Below, in pieces: positions 33,730-43,589 of a stretch of DNA of 64,000 nt. A program made the position numbers and the translations under genes. Under the pieces are notes generated by a model. It was not told the DNA's origin. It worked only from the letters and a program-made list of their open reading frames with translations, and searched no databases. This stretch comes from Anaerolineales bacterium (GTDB lineage: Bacteria > Chloroflexota > Anaerolineae > Anaerolineales > E44-bin32): assembly GCA_029210945.1 (NCBI GenBank), contig JARGGH010000011.1, positions 1 to 64,000 on the forward strand, given 5' to 3'. Every line of letters starts with the position of its first letter. Position 1 is the first letter of the stretch.

Positions 33730-35718
33730 ATGACAAAAGGACCACTCGTTCTTGGCATCGATACCGGGGGGACATATACCGATGGTGTGCTGCTTGACTA
33801 TCGAAGCCGGGAAATTCTTGCCGCGCATAAAAGCCTCACAACCAAACGCGATTTTTCGCTCGGTATCGAAGAGGTCATTCGCCAGATCGAAATCGAGGAT
33901 CCGGATGCAATCCGCATGGTATCCATCTCGACCACGCTTGCGACCAACGCGATTGCGGAGGGCAAAGGGAAGCGCGTGGCGCTGCTCCTGATCGGCTACG
34001 ACCCGGAACTTATCGAATCATTCTCACTCGACAAACGCTTCGCAACCCCGGAATATCATTACTTCAACGGCGGGCACGACCTCTACGGAAAGGAAAAACA
34101 ACCCCTTGATCTACCGGCGATTCTCGCAAAGGTAAACGAGATCAAAGACCAGGTCGACGCATTGGCGGTCTCCAGCTACTTCAGCCCGCTGAACCCCGAA
34201 CACGAACAGCGTACGTTAAACGCGATCGAAAAGATCTGTGATCTTCCGGTCGTTCTAGGTCACCAACTCTCAACCAGGCTGGGTTCCGTCGAACGCGCCA
34301 CGACCGCCGCACTGAACGCCTCTCTGCTGGCGGTGCTCCAGGATTTCATCGTCGCCGTCCGGCAGGCGATGGAGCGCAGGAAGATCGAGGCTCCACTGAT
34401 GGTTGTGCGCGGGGATGGCACGTTGATGAGCGACGAGTTCGCGGCGAGGACCCCGGTCGAGACGATCCACTCCGGCCCGGCAGCCAGCGCCATCGGCGGT
34501 CGCTTCCTCTCCGGTCTGGATGACGCGCTCGTCATCGATATCGGCGGCACGACGACGGATTTTGCATTGATCAAAGGTGGGCGTGTGACGATCAGCGAAG
34601 AGGGCGCAACCGTCGGAGCTTACAAAACCTCCGTCAAGGCGGCGGATTTGCTTTCGATCGGAATCGGCGGAGACAGCCACATCCGTACCGATCACGAGGG
34701 GCATTATCTGATCGGCCCCGGGCGGGTGGTCCCGCTCTCCTATCTAGCCCACAAACACGAAAGCGTTTTTCAGCGCATCAAAGCCCTATCAAAACGAACA
34801 TGGGAGCAGTCCTCCCCGGATTGGCTTGAATACTGGTTTCTGCTGCGCGAACCAGCAGAAAGCCATTTGAAACTCTCTGCCAGGCAGGCCGGCTTGATTG
34901 AACTGCTAAGACACGGGCCGCTGCCCGTGCCAGAGATTATCCGAAAGTTGCAGGTGCTGCATATCTCACAGCTGGGGACCGATGAACTCTTCCGCCAGGA
35001 GATCCTCGGCCGCGCCGGGCTTACACCGACGGACCTGCTGCACACGGACGGAAGATTTGTCCGTTGGAGCGCTGAGGCGGCGGAGTTCGCCCTGCAGAGT
35101 CTGTGCAGGTACCAATTTGAAGAGCCCGAGGTCATTCGCGACCGCATCTGGAAACTGATGAGCGAGTCGATCCTGCGCACGACGCTCAGCTTCCTCACCC
35201 GCTTACCGGAGCTCGAGCAAGCTAATTCCGATGAGAATTTCGGGGAGTGGTTCTTCCTCAACAGCCTTTATGCAATGCATCCCGATCTGGCGACCAGCCT
35301 GAACCTGCGCATACCGATCATCGGCATCGGCGCTCCGGCCGGACTGCTCTTGAAAGATATCGCCGATAAGCTTCATTCGGAATTGGTCCTGCCCGACCAT
35401 TATCATGTCGCCAATGCGGTTGGCGCGGTCGGCGGCAGCGTGATGGTCGAAGAAGAGATCCTCGTGTACCCTGTCTTCTCCGAAGCGGGTCTCGACGTCA
35501 TCGCCTATCGTGTGCAGAGCAAGACTGACAGCGACGAGATCGAAGACCTGGAAGAAGCGCTCATGCTTGCCCGCGAGACCGCGGCGGAACGCTCGCTGAG
35601 CGCCGCAATCCGGTCGGGCGCGGACCAACCGCAGGTCACATTAAGCGTCGAGAACGATGGGATCGATTCCTACCGGGTGCGGGCTCGTGCGATGGGCAAC
35701 CCGCGCCTGATGAGATGA
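33730..35718 (+). CDS. HyuA-like hydantoinase/oxoprolinase-family ASKHA protein
   Basis: A 662-aa ASKHA-fold protein. The phosphate-1 loop GIDTGGTYTDGVLLD opens the protein, and the second nucleotide-binding loop VIDIGGTTTDFALIKGG lies at about 260. The rest matches HyuA/N-methylhydantoinase A and oxoprolinase subunit A. Partner HyuB is absent, so hydantoin hydrolysis is doubtful. Because the corrinoid activator family also has an ASKHA domain, an ATP-driven role in this pathway is plausible. It overlaps the GntR gene by 4 bp (35715-35718). Confidence 0.83.
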   Translation: MTKGPLVLGIDTGGTYTDGVLLDYRSREILAAHKSLTTKRDFSLGIEEVIRQIEIEDPDAIRMVSISTTLATNAIAEGKGKRVALLLIGYDPELIESFSLDKRFATPEYHYFNGGHDLYGKEKQPLDLPAILAKVNEIKDQVDALAVSSYFSPLNPEHEQRTLNAIEKICDLPVVLGHQLSTRLGSVERATTAALNASLLAVLQDFIVAVRQAMERRKIEAPLMVVRGDGTLMSDEFAARTPVETIHSGPAASAIGGRFLSGLDDALVIDIGGTTTDFALIKGGRVTISEEGATVGAYKTSVKAADLLSIGIGGDSHIRTDHEGHYLIGPGRVVPLSYLAHKHESVFQRIKALSKRTWEQSSPDWLEYWFLLREPAESHLKLSARQAGLIELLRHGPLPVPEIIRKLQVLHISQLGTDELFRQEILGRAGLTPTDLLHTDGRFVRWSAEAAEFALQSLCRYQFEEPEVIRDRIWKLMSESILRTTLSFLTRLPELEQANSDENFGEWFFLNSLYAMHPDLATSLNLRIPIIGIGAPAGLLLKDIADKLHSELVLPDHYHVANAVGAVGGSVMVEEEILVYPVFSEAGLDVIAYRVQSKTDSDEIEDLEEALMLARETAAERSLSAAIRSGADQPQVTLSVENDGIDSYRVRARAMGNPRLMR

Positions 35719-36398
35719 CCACGAACGTCCAGTATCTAGAGGACATGCCGATGGACTTGATCCGGATCGACACACGCAAGGCTTACGAAAATATCCACAA
35801 GAAGATCACCCGGCTTGAGCTCGCGCCTGGTTCGGTACTCAACGACCAGGCGCTTGCGGAGGAGATCGGCCTCGAGCTCAAAACAGTGCGGGAAGCGCTG
35901 TCGCTTCTCGCCCATGACGGCCTGGTGACTTTCAGCGAGCAGGGCATGTACGTCTCGGAGATTAACCTCGCTGAACTCGAGCAGCTCAGCGAACTGCGCC
36001 TCCAACTGGAGACCTTCAGCGCGCGCCTGGCAGCCAGGCGCGGCTCGCCGGATGATCTTGCTGTGCTCGAAGCGCTGCGCAGCGAACAGGCCTCGATTGC
36101 GCCGGACGAGATGGAGCGGCTCTTCGACCTGGATCATAAGTTCCACCAGGCGATCGCGGCAGCCTCCGGAAACCGCCACCTGGCGAGAGCCCTCGAGCAA
36201 CTTTTCGGTCAATCGCAACGCCTGTGGTATCTCGTCCTCCCAGAGCTGGATTTCCTGCCGGAGGCTGTTGAGACACACCTTTCACTGCTTCAGGCGATAA
36301 ATGCCAGGGATGGCGACCAAGCCGCAAGTATTATGCACGCGCATGTCAAGGGTTTCTACGATAAGGTTAAAACGATCTTATCGGCAGATGATAGGTAA
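35715..36398 (+). CDS. GntR-family (FCD) transcriptional regulator, second copy
   Basis: A 227-aa regulator with an N-terminal winged helix-turn-helix (APGSVLNDQALAEEIGLELK) and an FCD ligand domain. It differs from the GntR gene at 27732. Translation is coupled to the HyuA-like gene by ATGA; an in-frame ATG at 35748 is an alternative start. It is upstream of the corrinoid activator gene by 13 bp, which suggests a role in controlling the activator and the fourth MttB gene. Confidence 0.83.
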   Translation: MTTNVQYLEDMPMDLIRIDTRKAYENIHKKITRLELAPGSVLNDQALAEEIGLELKTVREALSLLAHDGLVTFSEQGMYVSEINLAELEQLSELRLQLETFSARLAARRGSPDDLAVLEALRSEQASIAPDEMERLFDLDHKFHQAIAAASGNRHLARALEQLFGQSQRLWYLVLPELDFLPEAVETHLSLLQAINARDGDQAASIMHAHVKGFYDKVKTILSADDR

Positions 36399-36411
36399 GT
36401 GAGAGGGTTGA

Positions 36412-37983
36412 ATGCCTACGGTAAACGTCGTATATGGTGAAGAAGAGCAAACCATTCAAGCCCAGCCGAATGAAATTCTTGGTGATGTGATCTCGAGGAC
36501 CGGGCTTCCGCTCGAACAGCCCTGTGCAGGCCGGGGCACCTGCGGTATGTGCAAAGTCCTGGCCGAGAAAGGGCTCGCCGAGCCCGACGAGGTGGAGGCG
36601 AAACACCTCACCCCCGGCGAACTTGCCTTGAACAACCGCCTGGCCTGCCGGGCGCGTGTCCAGGACGATGTGCGTGTCATTCTCACACCGATCGTCGTCT
36701 ATTCCAACAAGATCTTCCGCACCAGCAATCGCTACAAGAAAACCGATACCCCGCTCGGGCTTGCGATCGATCTCGGCTCGACCACGGTCGCGGCGTTCTT
36801 GACCATGATGGATGATGGTGAGGTTTGCACCGGAGCGGCCGGCCTCAACCAACAGACGATTTACGGAGCGGATGTGATTTCACGCTTGAGCGCGGCGAGC
36901 AGCGACCCCGCGGCTGCCGAACGGCTGCAGCGCCTGGCACTGGCCTCGATCAACCAGGCGGTCGACTCGCTCAAACTCTCCCAACGCATCCACGACCGAA
37001 TCGGGCGCGTCACGATCGTCGGAAATGTCGCCATGCACCATCTCCTGGCCCGACTCCCGATTGAGTCACTGGCCCGCATGCCATTTCAACCACACAGCAA
37101 AGCATCAATCCGCGATGCGGCCCACTTAATGGGCGGCATCTTCCCGGACGATGCGCTCGTCAGCTTACCGCCATTAATTGGCGGGTTCGTTGGATCGGAC
37201 GCCCTCGCCTGCCTGGCATATTTCGGATTCGACCAGGCGGACGGTCCCATGGCGGCGATCGATCTGGGCACGAACGGCGAGGTGCTCGTGACGGATGGAA
37301 AACGCATCCTCACCGCCTCGACCGCAGCAGGACCGGCCTTTGAAGGTGTCAACATCTCCCATGGCACGCGCGCCGTCGACGGCGCCATCACCCAGACTCG
37401 CATTCAAGATGGTCGTTTCCATCTGGAAACGATCGCCGACGAAGCGCCGGTCGGGATCACTGGCTCCGGCCTGCTGAGCATCGTCCACGAACTGCGCAAG
37501 ACCGGTGTCATCGAGGTAAGCGGCCGCATCGTCGAGGACCATGCGGATTTCTCGTCCCGGATCGTCATGGGCGAGGATGGCTCCCGCAGCGTGCTGCTCA
37601 CCGACGATGGCGAGATCCGTTTGACACAGTGGGACGTACGCGAACTGCAGAAAGCCAAAGGTGCCATCCGCGCTGCGATCGACATCCTGCTTGGTGAATT
37701 AGAGCTTGAGCCATCCGACTTGAAGCGTTTCATCCTAACCGGCTCGTTTGGCGGTCAGGTAGATGTCGAAGCCGCCGTCGGGATCGGCATGCTGCCGCAG
37801 GTCCCCCATGAGATCGTTGAGAACATCGCCAACGGAGCCGGTTTTGGTGCCGCAATATTCTTGAGCGACGAAGGTTTTGCACGCGGTGAAGCGATCGCGC
37901 AACAGGCCAAACAAGTCGATCTCGATCTGGCGCCCGAGTTCAACACCCGCTATGTTAATTCGATGGCGTTGGGCGCCCCTTAA
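36412..37983 (+). CDS. RACo-like reductive activator of corrinoid proteins
   Basis: A 523-aa protein combining an N-terminal [2Fe-2S] ferredoxin domain (Cys38, Cys44 and Cys47 in QPCAGRGTCGMCKV, plus Cys79) with a middle domain and a C-terminal ASKHA/DUF4445 domain beginning near 115 (GLAIDLGSTTVAAFL) and ending near SMALGAP. Such proteins use ATP to drive reduction of Co(II) back to active Co(I). It would service all three corrinoid proteins in the window. It lies between a GntR regulator and an MttB gene. Confidence 0.9.
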   Translation: MPTVNVVYGEEEQTIQAQPNEILGDVISRTGLPLEQPCAGRGTCGMCKVLAEKGLAEPDEVEAKHLTPGELALNNRLACRARVQDDVRVILTPIVVYSNKIFRTSNRYKKTDTPLGLAIDLGSTTVAAFLTMMDDGEVCTGAAGLNQQTIYGADVISRLSAASSDPAAAERLQRLALASINQAVDSLKLSQRIHDRIGRVTIVGNVAMHHLLARLPIESLARMPFQPHSKASIRDAAHLMGGIFPDDALVSLPPLIGGFVGSDALACLAYFGFDQADGPMAAIDLGTNGEVLVTDGKRILTASTAAGPAFEGVNISHGTRAVDGAITQTRIQDGRFHLETIADEAPVGITGSGLLSIVHELRKTGVIEVSGRIVEDHADFSSRIVMGEDGSRSVLLTDDGEIRLTQWDVRELQKAKGAIRAAIDILLGELELEPSDLKRFILTGSFGGQVDVEAAVGIGMLPQVPHEIVENIANGAGFGAAIFLSDEGFARGEAIAQQAKQVDLDLAPEFNTRYVNSMALGAP

Positions 37984-38044
37984 GATTGATGTATACCGGA
38001 TAGTCTCTCCACTGCAGCAATAGCCAAAGGCGGAGGTTGTAAAC

Positions 38045-39493
38045 ATGATTCAGAGTCGCTTCTCACCTGTGTTGACCCCCGGTCTGCACGTCCTCTCCCC
38101 TCCCCAAATCGAAGAGATCCATCGTGCCACGCTCGAGGTGCTCCGGCGCACCGGTGTCATCGTACGCGTCGATGATATCCGGGCCAGGATGAAGGCAGCC
38201 GGGTGCTGGGTGGATGGTGAAAGGGTGTTCATCCCACCACACCTTGTCGAGTGGGCCATCCGGATCGCACCGAAGCGTGTCGTGCTTTGTGATCGCAATG
38301 GAGCGGCGCGCATGCACCTTGAGGGTCGCAAGGGATATTACGGCACCGGATCGGACACGCCGTTCGTGATTGACCCCCGGTCCGGCGAGCGGCGCAAAGC
38401 CGTGCTCGACGATATCCGCAATGTCGCCCGCCTCGTGGACGCCCTGGAGCATATTGACTTCCTGATGTGCATGGGTATCGCCTCCGATGTGACCGAATCG
38501 ATCTCCGACATTCACCATTTCAAAGCGATGCTCGAGAACACGGAGAAGCCGATCATCTACACTGCCTGGAACCGTGACAACCTCGAAGGGATCATCGCCA
38601 TGGCAGAAGCAGTGGCGGGCGGGGAGGAAGAACTCCGCCGCAAACCGTTCTGCGCACTTTACAGCGAACCGATTTCGCCGCTGACCCACGCTGAAGAGAG
38701 CGGCGAAAAGCTGCTCTACATCGCCGGCAAAGGCTTGCCGGTGGTGTACACACCCGGCATGCAGATCGGCGGAACCGCACCGGTCACACTCGCCGGCGCG
38801 CTCGTTCAGGCGAACGCCGAGCAGCTGAGCGGCTTATTGATCTGCCAGCTTATCCGTGAAGGCGCTCCCGTGATCTGTGGCGGTGGCATCCTGTTCATGG
38901 ACATGACGCAAGGGCTGATCTCGTACGCTGCGCCCGAATTCATGCTCGCCATGACCGCATTCAGCGAGCTGTGCCATTACTATCAACTGCCCATTTTTAG
39001 TTTTTCTGGCTGCTCCGATTCGAAGATGTTCGACGAACAATCGGCGGCTGAGGGCGCGATCTGGATGATGCTCACTGCGTTAAGCGGCGGCAACCTCATC
39101 CACGATGTGGGCTACATCGAAAGTGGCCTGACCGCCTCCTACGACCAGATTACTGCGATGGACGAGATCGCAGGCCTGGTTAAACGGTTTATGGGCGGGG
39201 TTGAAGTCACGGAGGAGACGCTCGCCGTCGAGGTCATCGATCGTGTGGGACCGATGGGTCATTTCCTGGCCGATGACCACACCTTCGCTCATTTCCGCGA
39301 AAACTGGGTGCCCTCGCTCCTCGACCGCAGCACGTTTGCGGATTGGAAAGCCGACGGCGCTCAAAGTCTTCGTGAACGGGTTCGCGAGCGTGTGCTCAGC
39401 ATCCTGGAACACCATGAGCCCACCAAAATCTCGGACGGAATCTCCTCCAAGCTGGAAACGATCCTGGCTTCCGCCGAGGCCCGTGTGAGTTAG
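38045..39493 (+). CDS. MttB-family methyltransferase (non-pyrrolysine)
   Basis: A 482-aa fourth family member. It shares FVIDPRSGERRKA, VVYTPGMQIGGTAPVTLAGA and FSGCSDSKMFDEQSAAEG with the two enzymes at 29174 and 32081. It has no UAG codon and follows the activator gene by 61 bp behind a GGAGGTTGTAAAC site. No corrinoid-protein gene is next to it, so it must use one from elsewhere in the island. Confidence 0.9.
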   Translation: MIQSRFSPVLTPGLHVLSPPQIEEIHRATLEVLRRTGVIVRVDDIRARMKAAGCWVDGERVFIPPHLVEWAIRIAPKRVVLCDRNGAARMHLEGRKGYYGTGSDTPFVIDPRSGERRKAVLDDIRNVARLVDALEHIDFLMCMGIASDVTESISDIHHFKAMLENTEKPIIYTAWNRDNLEGIIAMAEAVAGGEEELRRKPFCALYSEPISPLTHAEESGEKLLYIAGKGLPVVYTPGMQIGGTAPVTLAGALVQANAEQLSGLLICQLIREGAPVICGGGILFMDMTQGLISYAAPEFMLAMTAFSELCHYYQLPIFSFSGCSDSKMFDEQSAAEGAIWMMLTALSGGNLIHDVGYIESGLTASYDQITAMDEIAGLVKRFMGGVEVTEETLAVEVIDRVGPMGHFLADDHTFAHFRENWVPSLLDRSTFADWKADGAQSLRERVRERVLSILEHHEPTKISDGISSKLETILASAEARVS

Positions 39494-39518
39494 AAAGCGA
39501 CGTCCTGGGAGGTCATCC

Positions 39519-40010
39519 GTGAAGAAGACGCAGCCCATTCGCGCGCTTGAAGCCAAAGGGGTCTGCTTCGAAACCCTGGAGCAATCGCAGAAGGAATACA
39601 CCGCGCAGGGAGTCGCCGCCGACCTGGGTGTGGAAACAGCCCGGGTTCTCAAAGCGATGCTTGTTCGGTTCACCCGCCCCGAACGGCCGAGCCCCGGCGG
39701 GAACTTTGCGATGTTCGTCACACCGGGTGACCGCCGCCTGAGCATGAAGAAGGTCGCAGAAACGCTGGGCGATAAAAATGCCGATCTGGCCAGCGAGCGC
39801 GATGTCGAGCGCATCAGCGGTTTCCAAGTCGGCTCAGTTTCCGTCCTCGGTCTGCGGCGCGATGACACCCCAACCTATTTCGACGAACACGTTCTGGAAC
39901 TGGACCAGGTTATCATCAGCGCTGGTCGGCCGGATCTCGGCATCCAGCTTGCTCCCTCGGCACTGATCGAGGCGATCGACTCGCCGGAGATCGGCAATTT
40001 CTGCGAATGA
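39519..40010 (+). CDS. YbaK/ProX-type aminoacyl-tRNA deacylase
   Basis: A 163-aa single-domain editing protein of the YbaK/EbsC family, which removes mis-attached amino acids from tRNA. It shows AQGVAADLGVETARVLKAML with the usual Lys, GNFAMFVTPGDRRL, and a GFQVGSVSVLGLR active-site region. The start is GTG at 39519, which follows a GGGAGG site. Its position 25 bp after an MttB gene could be incidental or could reflect editing of a mis-charged non-canonical amino acid. Confidence 0.8.
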   Translation: MKKTQPIRALEAKGVCFETLEQSQKEYTAQGVAADLGVETARVLKAMLVRFTRPERPSPGGNFAMFVTPGDRRLSMKKVAETLGDKNADLASERDVERISGFQVGSVSVLGLRRDDTPTYFDEHVLELDQVIISAGRPDLGIQLAPSALIEAIDSPEIGNFCE

Positions 40011-40028
40011 ATCTCAAATTAATCAGGG

Positions 40029-40964
40029 ATGGTGACACACACAATGGATGAAGCACTAAAATCAAGGTTGGTCGGACTGGCGCTTGTCGTCCTGGCCACC
40101 GCCTGCTGGTCCACCTCCGGTATATTCATCAATTGGATCGTGGATGGCAGCGGGATTTCGCCGGTCGGGCTGGCTTTCTGGCGCGATATCACGACCTTCA
40201 CATTTCTCCTGGCCGGGCTGGCAATATTTCGTCCTGAGCTGCTGCGTATCAAACGCAAAGATATCCCCTGGATCGCCGCAATGGGAGCGATCAGCATCGG
40301 GTTGTTCCATGTCTTATGGAACACGGCGGTGCTTGTCAATGGAGTCTCCGTCGCGACCGTGATCCAGTGCAACGCCCCGATCTTCGTGACGATTATGGCG
40401 TGGGTCTTATGGCGTGAACCGCTCACGCCCTTGAAGATCCTGGCGATCTTGATCGCCGGCGTCGGCATCGTGCTGATCGCCCGACTCGACAACCTGGCAC
40501 AATCGGACATCACCCTTTATGGCCTGGTCATCGCGCTTCTTTCGGCAATCGCCTACGGTTCATTCAGCCTATTCGGGAAGAAACTTTCCGCGTCCTACAG
40601 TTCGTGGACGATTCTGCTCTACGTGTTTGGGTTCGCCTCACTGGCGCTGCTCCCCTTTCAGATTGCGGGGCGCAGCGCTCCCTGGCCGGTTCCCACGAAG
40701 ACGCTCCTATCCTTCCTGGCGTTGGTCCTGTTCACGACGATCAGCGGCTTCGGGCTCTATACGTCCGGCTTGCGGAGGTTGCAGGCGAGTATCGCTTCGA
40801 TCACCTCCAACACGGAGGTCCCTTTCGCCGCAGCGCTCTCCTATTTCATATTGGGTGAACGTCTGGACCTGCTGCAGGTGGTCGGCGCGATCCTCGTCGT
40901 CGGCGGCGTCGTGCTCGTCTCTTTGTCGCGCCGCAAGGCTGTCAAACCGCCGGTAGCGGCCTAA
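40029..40964 (+). CDS. EamA/DMT-family transporter
   Basis: A 311-aa ten-helix membrane protein of the drug/metabolite transporter superfamily, with two EamA repeats. The first half contains TACWSTSGIFINWIV and the second begins near AIAYGSFSLFGKKLS. The last repeat has EVPFAAALSYFILGERLD, the usual Pro/Gly-rich helix and glutamate. It may export or import amino-acid-like metabolites and lies within the methyl-transfer island between the YbaK and HyuA-like genes. Confidence 0.85.
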   Translation: MVTHTMDEALKSRLVGLALVVLATACWSTSGIFINWIVDGSGISPVGLAFWRDITTFTFLLAGLAIFRPELLRIKRKDIPWIAAMGAISIGLFHVLWNTAVLVNGVSVATVIQCNAPIFVTIMAWVLWREPLTPLKILAILIAGVGIVLIARLDNLAQSDITLYGLVIALLSAIAYGSFSLFGKKLSASYSSWTILLYVFGFASLALLPFQIAGRSAPWPVPTKTLLSFLALVLFTTISGFGLYTSGLRRLQASIASITSNTEVPFAAALSYFILGERLDLLQVVGAILVVGGVVLVSLSRRKAVKPPVAA

Positions 40965-40974
40965 AAGCGAGGCG

Positions 40975-42954
40975 ATGATGACCGATTGGGTGTTGGGTAT
41001 CGATACCGGCGGAACGTATACCGATGGCGTGCTGCTCGACTTCCAAACGCGTGAGGTCTTGCGGACGACCAAAACGGTGACGACTCACCACAACCTTCAG
41101 CAATGCATCCTGCGGGCGCTGGATGCCATCCTCCCGGACGATCCGGCTGCAATTAAGGTGGTCTCCATTTCAACGACGCTGGCGACAAACGCCATCGCCG
41201 AGGGGAAGGGGCGCCCGGTGGCCTTACTCTTGATGGGCTATGACCCGGAACTCATCCAGCGCTTTGCATTCGCCTCAAATTTTGCAACCGGCCGCTTCGA
41301 GTACCTGCAGGGCGGCCATACGCTCGCCGGCGAGGAAGCCGCGCCGCTTGATCTCGAGACGCTCAAGGAAATCGTGCAGCGCTATGAACAGGAAGTCGAG
41401 GCGTTCGCCGTCTCGGGCTATTTCAGCCCGTTCAACCCTGAGCACGAACTGCGTGCCGGGGCAGCGATATCAGACCTCGTCGACGCTCCGGTCGTTATGG
41501 GGCATCAACTTTCGAGCCGGCTGAATTCAGTCCAACGGGCTGCAACTGCGTCGCTGAACGCCTCGCTGCTCTCTATCCTGCAGCACTTTATCCAGTCCAT
41601 GCACGCCGCGCTGCGGGACCGCAGCATCGACGCGCCGCTGATGATCATGCGCGGTGACGGCGCGTTGATGAACGGTGCGGTTGCCAGCCAGCGTCCCGTC
41701 GAAACGGTGCATTCCGGCCCCGCCGCAAGCGCGATCGGCGCACGGTTTCTCGCCCAACAGGAGAACGCCCTGGTCGTCGACATCGGCGGTACAACCACAG
41801 ACCTGGCGATCATCGACAACGGGCGCGTCAACATTTCGGAACGCGGCACATCGGTCGGTGCGTACAGCACAGCCATCCGCGCCGCGCAGGTCCGTTCCAT
41901 CGGATTGGGCGGTGACAGCCTGCTCGACATAAGCGTAGAGGATCGCCTGCTCATCGGCCCATCCCGCGTCATGCCGATCGCCTATCTCGCACACCAAGAC
42001 GAATTCGTCGCAACAAGCATCCGAAGCCTCGCGTCGGGAACGACGCGAACGCCATCGGGGGACCACCTGCATTATTGGTACCTGAACCGCGAACCCGAAA
42101 AATCGCTCGACAACCCCCGTTCACAACGCCTGATCGAGATGCTGCGCGAGCACCCACTGCCGCTGCCGACAATCCTCAAGCGCCTGAACGTCTTGCATCC
42201 CATCCAATTGGGTGGTACCGCGTTGATCCGCGAGGAGATCATCGGTCGGGCAGCCCTGACCCCCACCGATCTGCTGCACGTGAGCGGTGAATACGCTCCC
42301 TGGGACCGTGAAGCGGCCGAGATTGCCGCCCGGTTTTTCGCCCGTCTGAGACAAATCTCTCTTGATGAACTTGGCGCGCTTGTCAAACGGCTGATCAGTG
42401 AGCGCATCATGGAAGAAGTGATCACCTTCATTACCGGACAACCGATCGACCGCAGCAGATACATCTCAAAGCCGCACGCCCTGGGTGAATGGCTGGTTGA
42501 GGAGAGCCTCTATGCCCGGAATCCTTATCTCGGATGCAGCCTCCAACTCAAGATCCCGATCATCGGCATCGGCGCTCCGGCTGGGATTTATCTCCCTGCC
42601 GTCGCACGCCTATTAGGGACCGAACTTATCCTCCCTGAGCATTACGAGGTGGCAAATGCTGTCGGTGCGGTCGCCGGCAGTGTCATGAGTATCCACGAAG
42701 CATGGGTGCTCCCGGTCATGCGCGGGATGAACCTGACCGGTTTCTATGTCCAGAGCAGCGATGAACGTAAACGCTTCGCCCGAGTTGAACCAGCGATCGA
42801 GTACGCTGAGAAGAGACTTGAGAGCCTTGCCCGCGAGGAAGCGCTGCGGGCCGGGGCGGAAGATATCCATGTCGAGGTTGAGCGGCTTAACGAAGGGGCC
42901 GAAAGCTACCGCATGCGTGCGACCGCGATCGGCACCCCGAAGCTCGGCGAATAA
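40975..42954 (+). CDS. HyuA-like hydantoinase/oxoprolinase-family ASKHA protein, second copy
   Basis: A 659-aa paralogue of the protein at 33730, with N-terminal LGIDTGGTYTDGVLLDF and VVDIGGTTTDLAIIDNGR at about 265. It has no HyuB partner. It begins 10 bp after the EamA gene, so the four genes from 38045 appear to form one transcript. Two such proteins in a methyltransferase island, both without partners, argue against a classical hydantoinase and for a specialised role. Confidence 0.83.
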   Translation: MMTDWVLGIDTGGTYTDGVLLDFQTREVLRTTKTVTTHHNLQQCILRALDAILPDDPAAIKVVSISTTLATNAIAEGKGRPVALLLMGYDPELIQRFAFASNFATGRFEYLQGGHTLAGEEAAPLDLETLKEIVQRYEQEVEAFAVSGYFSPFNPEHELRAGAAISDLVDAPVVMGHQLSSRLNSVQRAATASLNASLLSILQHFIQSMHAALRDRSIDAPLMIMRGDGALMNGAVASQRPVETVHSGPAASAIGARFLAQQENALVVDIGGTTTDLAIIDNGRVNISERGTSVGAYSTAIRAAQVRSIGLGGDSLLDISVEDRLLIGPSRVMPIAYLAHQDEFVATSIRSLASGTTRTPSGDHLHYWYLNREPEKSLDNPRSQRLIEMLREHPLPLPTILKRLNVLHPIQLGGTALIREEIIGRAALTPTDLLHVSGEYAPWDREAAEIAARFFARLRQISLDELGALVKRLISERIMEEVITFITGQPIDRSRYISKPHALGEWLVEESLYARNPYLGCSLQLKIPIIGIGAPAGIYLPAVARLLGTELILPEHYEVANAVGAVAGSVMSIHEAWVLPVMRGMNLTGFYVQSSDERKRFARVEPAIEYAEKRLESLAREEALRAGAEDIHVEVERLNEGAESYRMRATAIGTPKLGE

Positions 42955-43044
42955 ACGGTCCCACAGCCGCAGCCGATCCACCAGAACACGTCACATTCTG
43001 GCGCCTGCCAGTTTACGCTTCGTAGACATCTTCGGTGGACAGGT

Positions 43045-43536
43045 TCATTCCACCGATTCACCTTTCAGCTGCTGCGCTTCTCGAAGATCCATGAAGAGAA
43101 CCGCGGCGACGCCGGTCACCGCACCGGCCACAGCGCCCACCAACGAGCCTCCCAGAATGCCGGTCATCGCCAGAAGCCAGGCCAGCGCGTTGATCACGAT
43201 CCACCAGCCCGCCCGCGGCAGTCCGCCGCGCAGAACCAGCCACTGCGCCGCACCAAGCGTGATGCCGATCGGCAGCCCGGCCCAATCCCGCAGTTCAATC
43301 GGTATCCAGAAGATGACCAGCAGATGACCGGCCGCCCACCCGACCATGCTCGCGACGACCCATCGGTAGCTTTTCTCCAACCGCGACCGGATAAAAAGCC
43401 ACTGGCTGGCGCCCAGCGCCAGGCCGACCCACAATTCGTCCAACAACACCCAGCCTACGAGCCAGCCTAACGTTGTCAGAAGCACCCATGAAATCCAGGC
43501 GGTCCAGTTGAACGAATAACCTCGCTCCTCACGCAT
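43045..43536 (-). CDS. Small polytopic membrane protein
   Basis: A 163-aa protein with four to five hydrophobic helices, many Trp residues, and repeated tandem units (LGWLVGWVLLDELWVGLALGASQWLFIRSRL and a similar unit VSxGWAAGH... through ITLGAAQWLVLRGGL). The duplicated GASQWLF/GAAQWLV motif suggests internal duplication. Function unknown. It starts the minus-strand group that runs to the sigma factor. Confidence 0.65.
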   Translation of the reverse strand: MREERGYSFNWTAWISWVLLTTLGWLVGWVLLDELWVGLALGASQWLFIRSRLEKSYRWVVASMVGWAAGHLLVIFWIPIELRDWAGLPIGITLGAAQWLVLRGGLPRAGWWIVINALAWLLAMTGILGGSLVGAVAGAVTGVAAVLFMDLREAQQLKGESVE

Positions 43537-43589
43537 GCTGATCCTCTATAGATTCGCTTATCGTCGGCTCTTCAATCAAAGGTTTTTGT

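Noticed and set aside
22442..39493. Possible pyrrolysine codons in MttB genes
   Set aside because: All four frames are continuous to 476-502 aa with no internal UAG; pylS and pylT are not visible.
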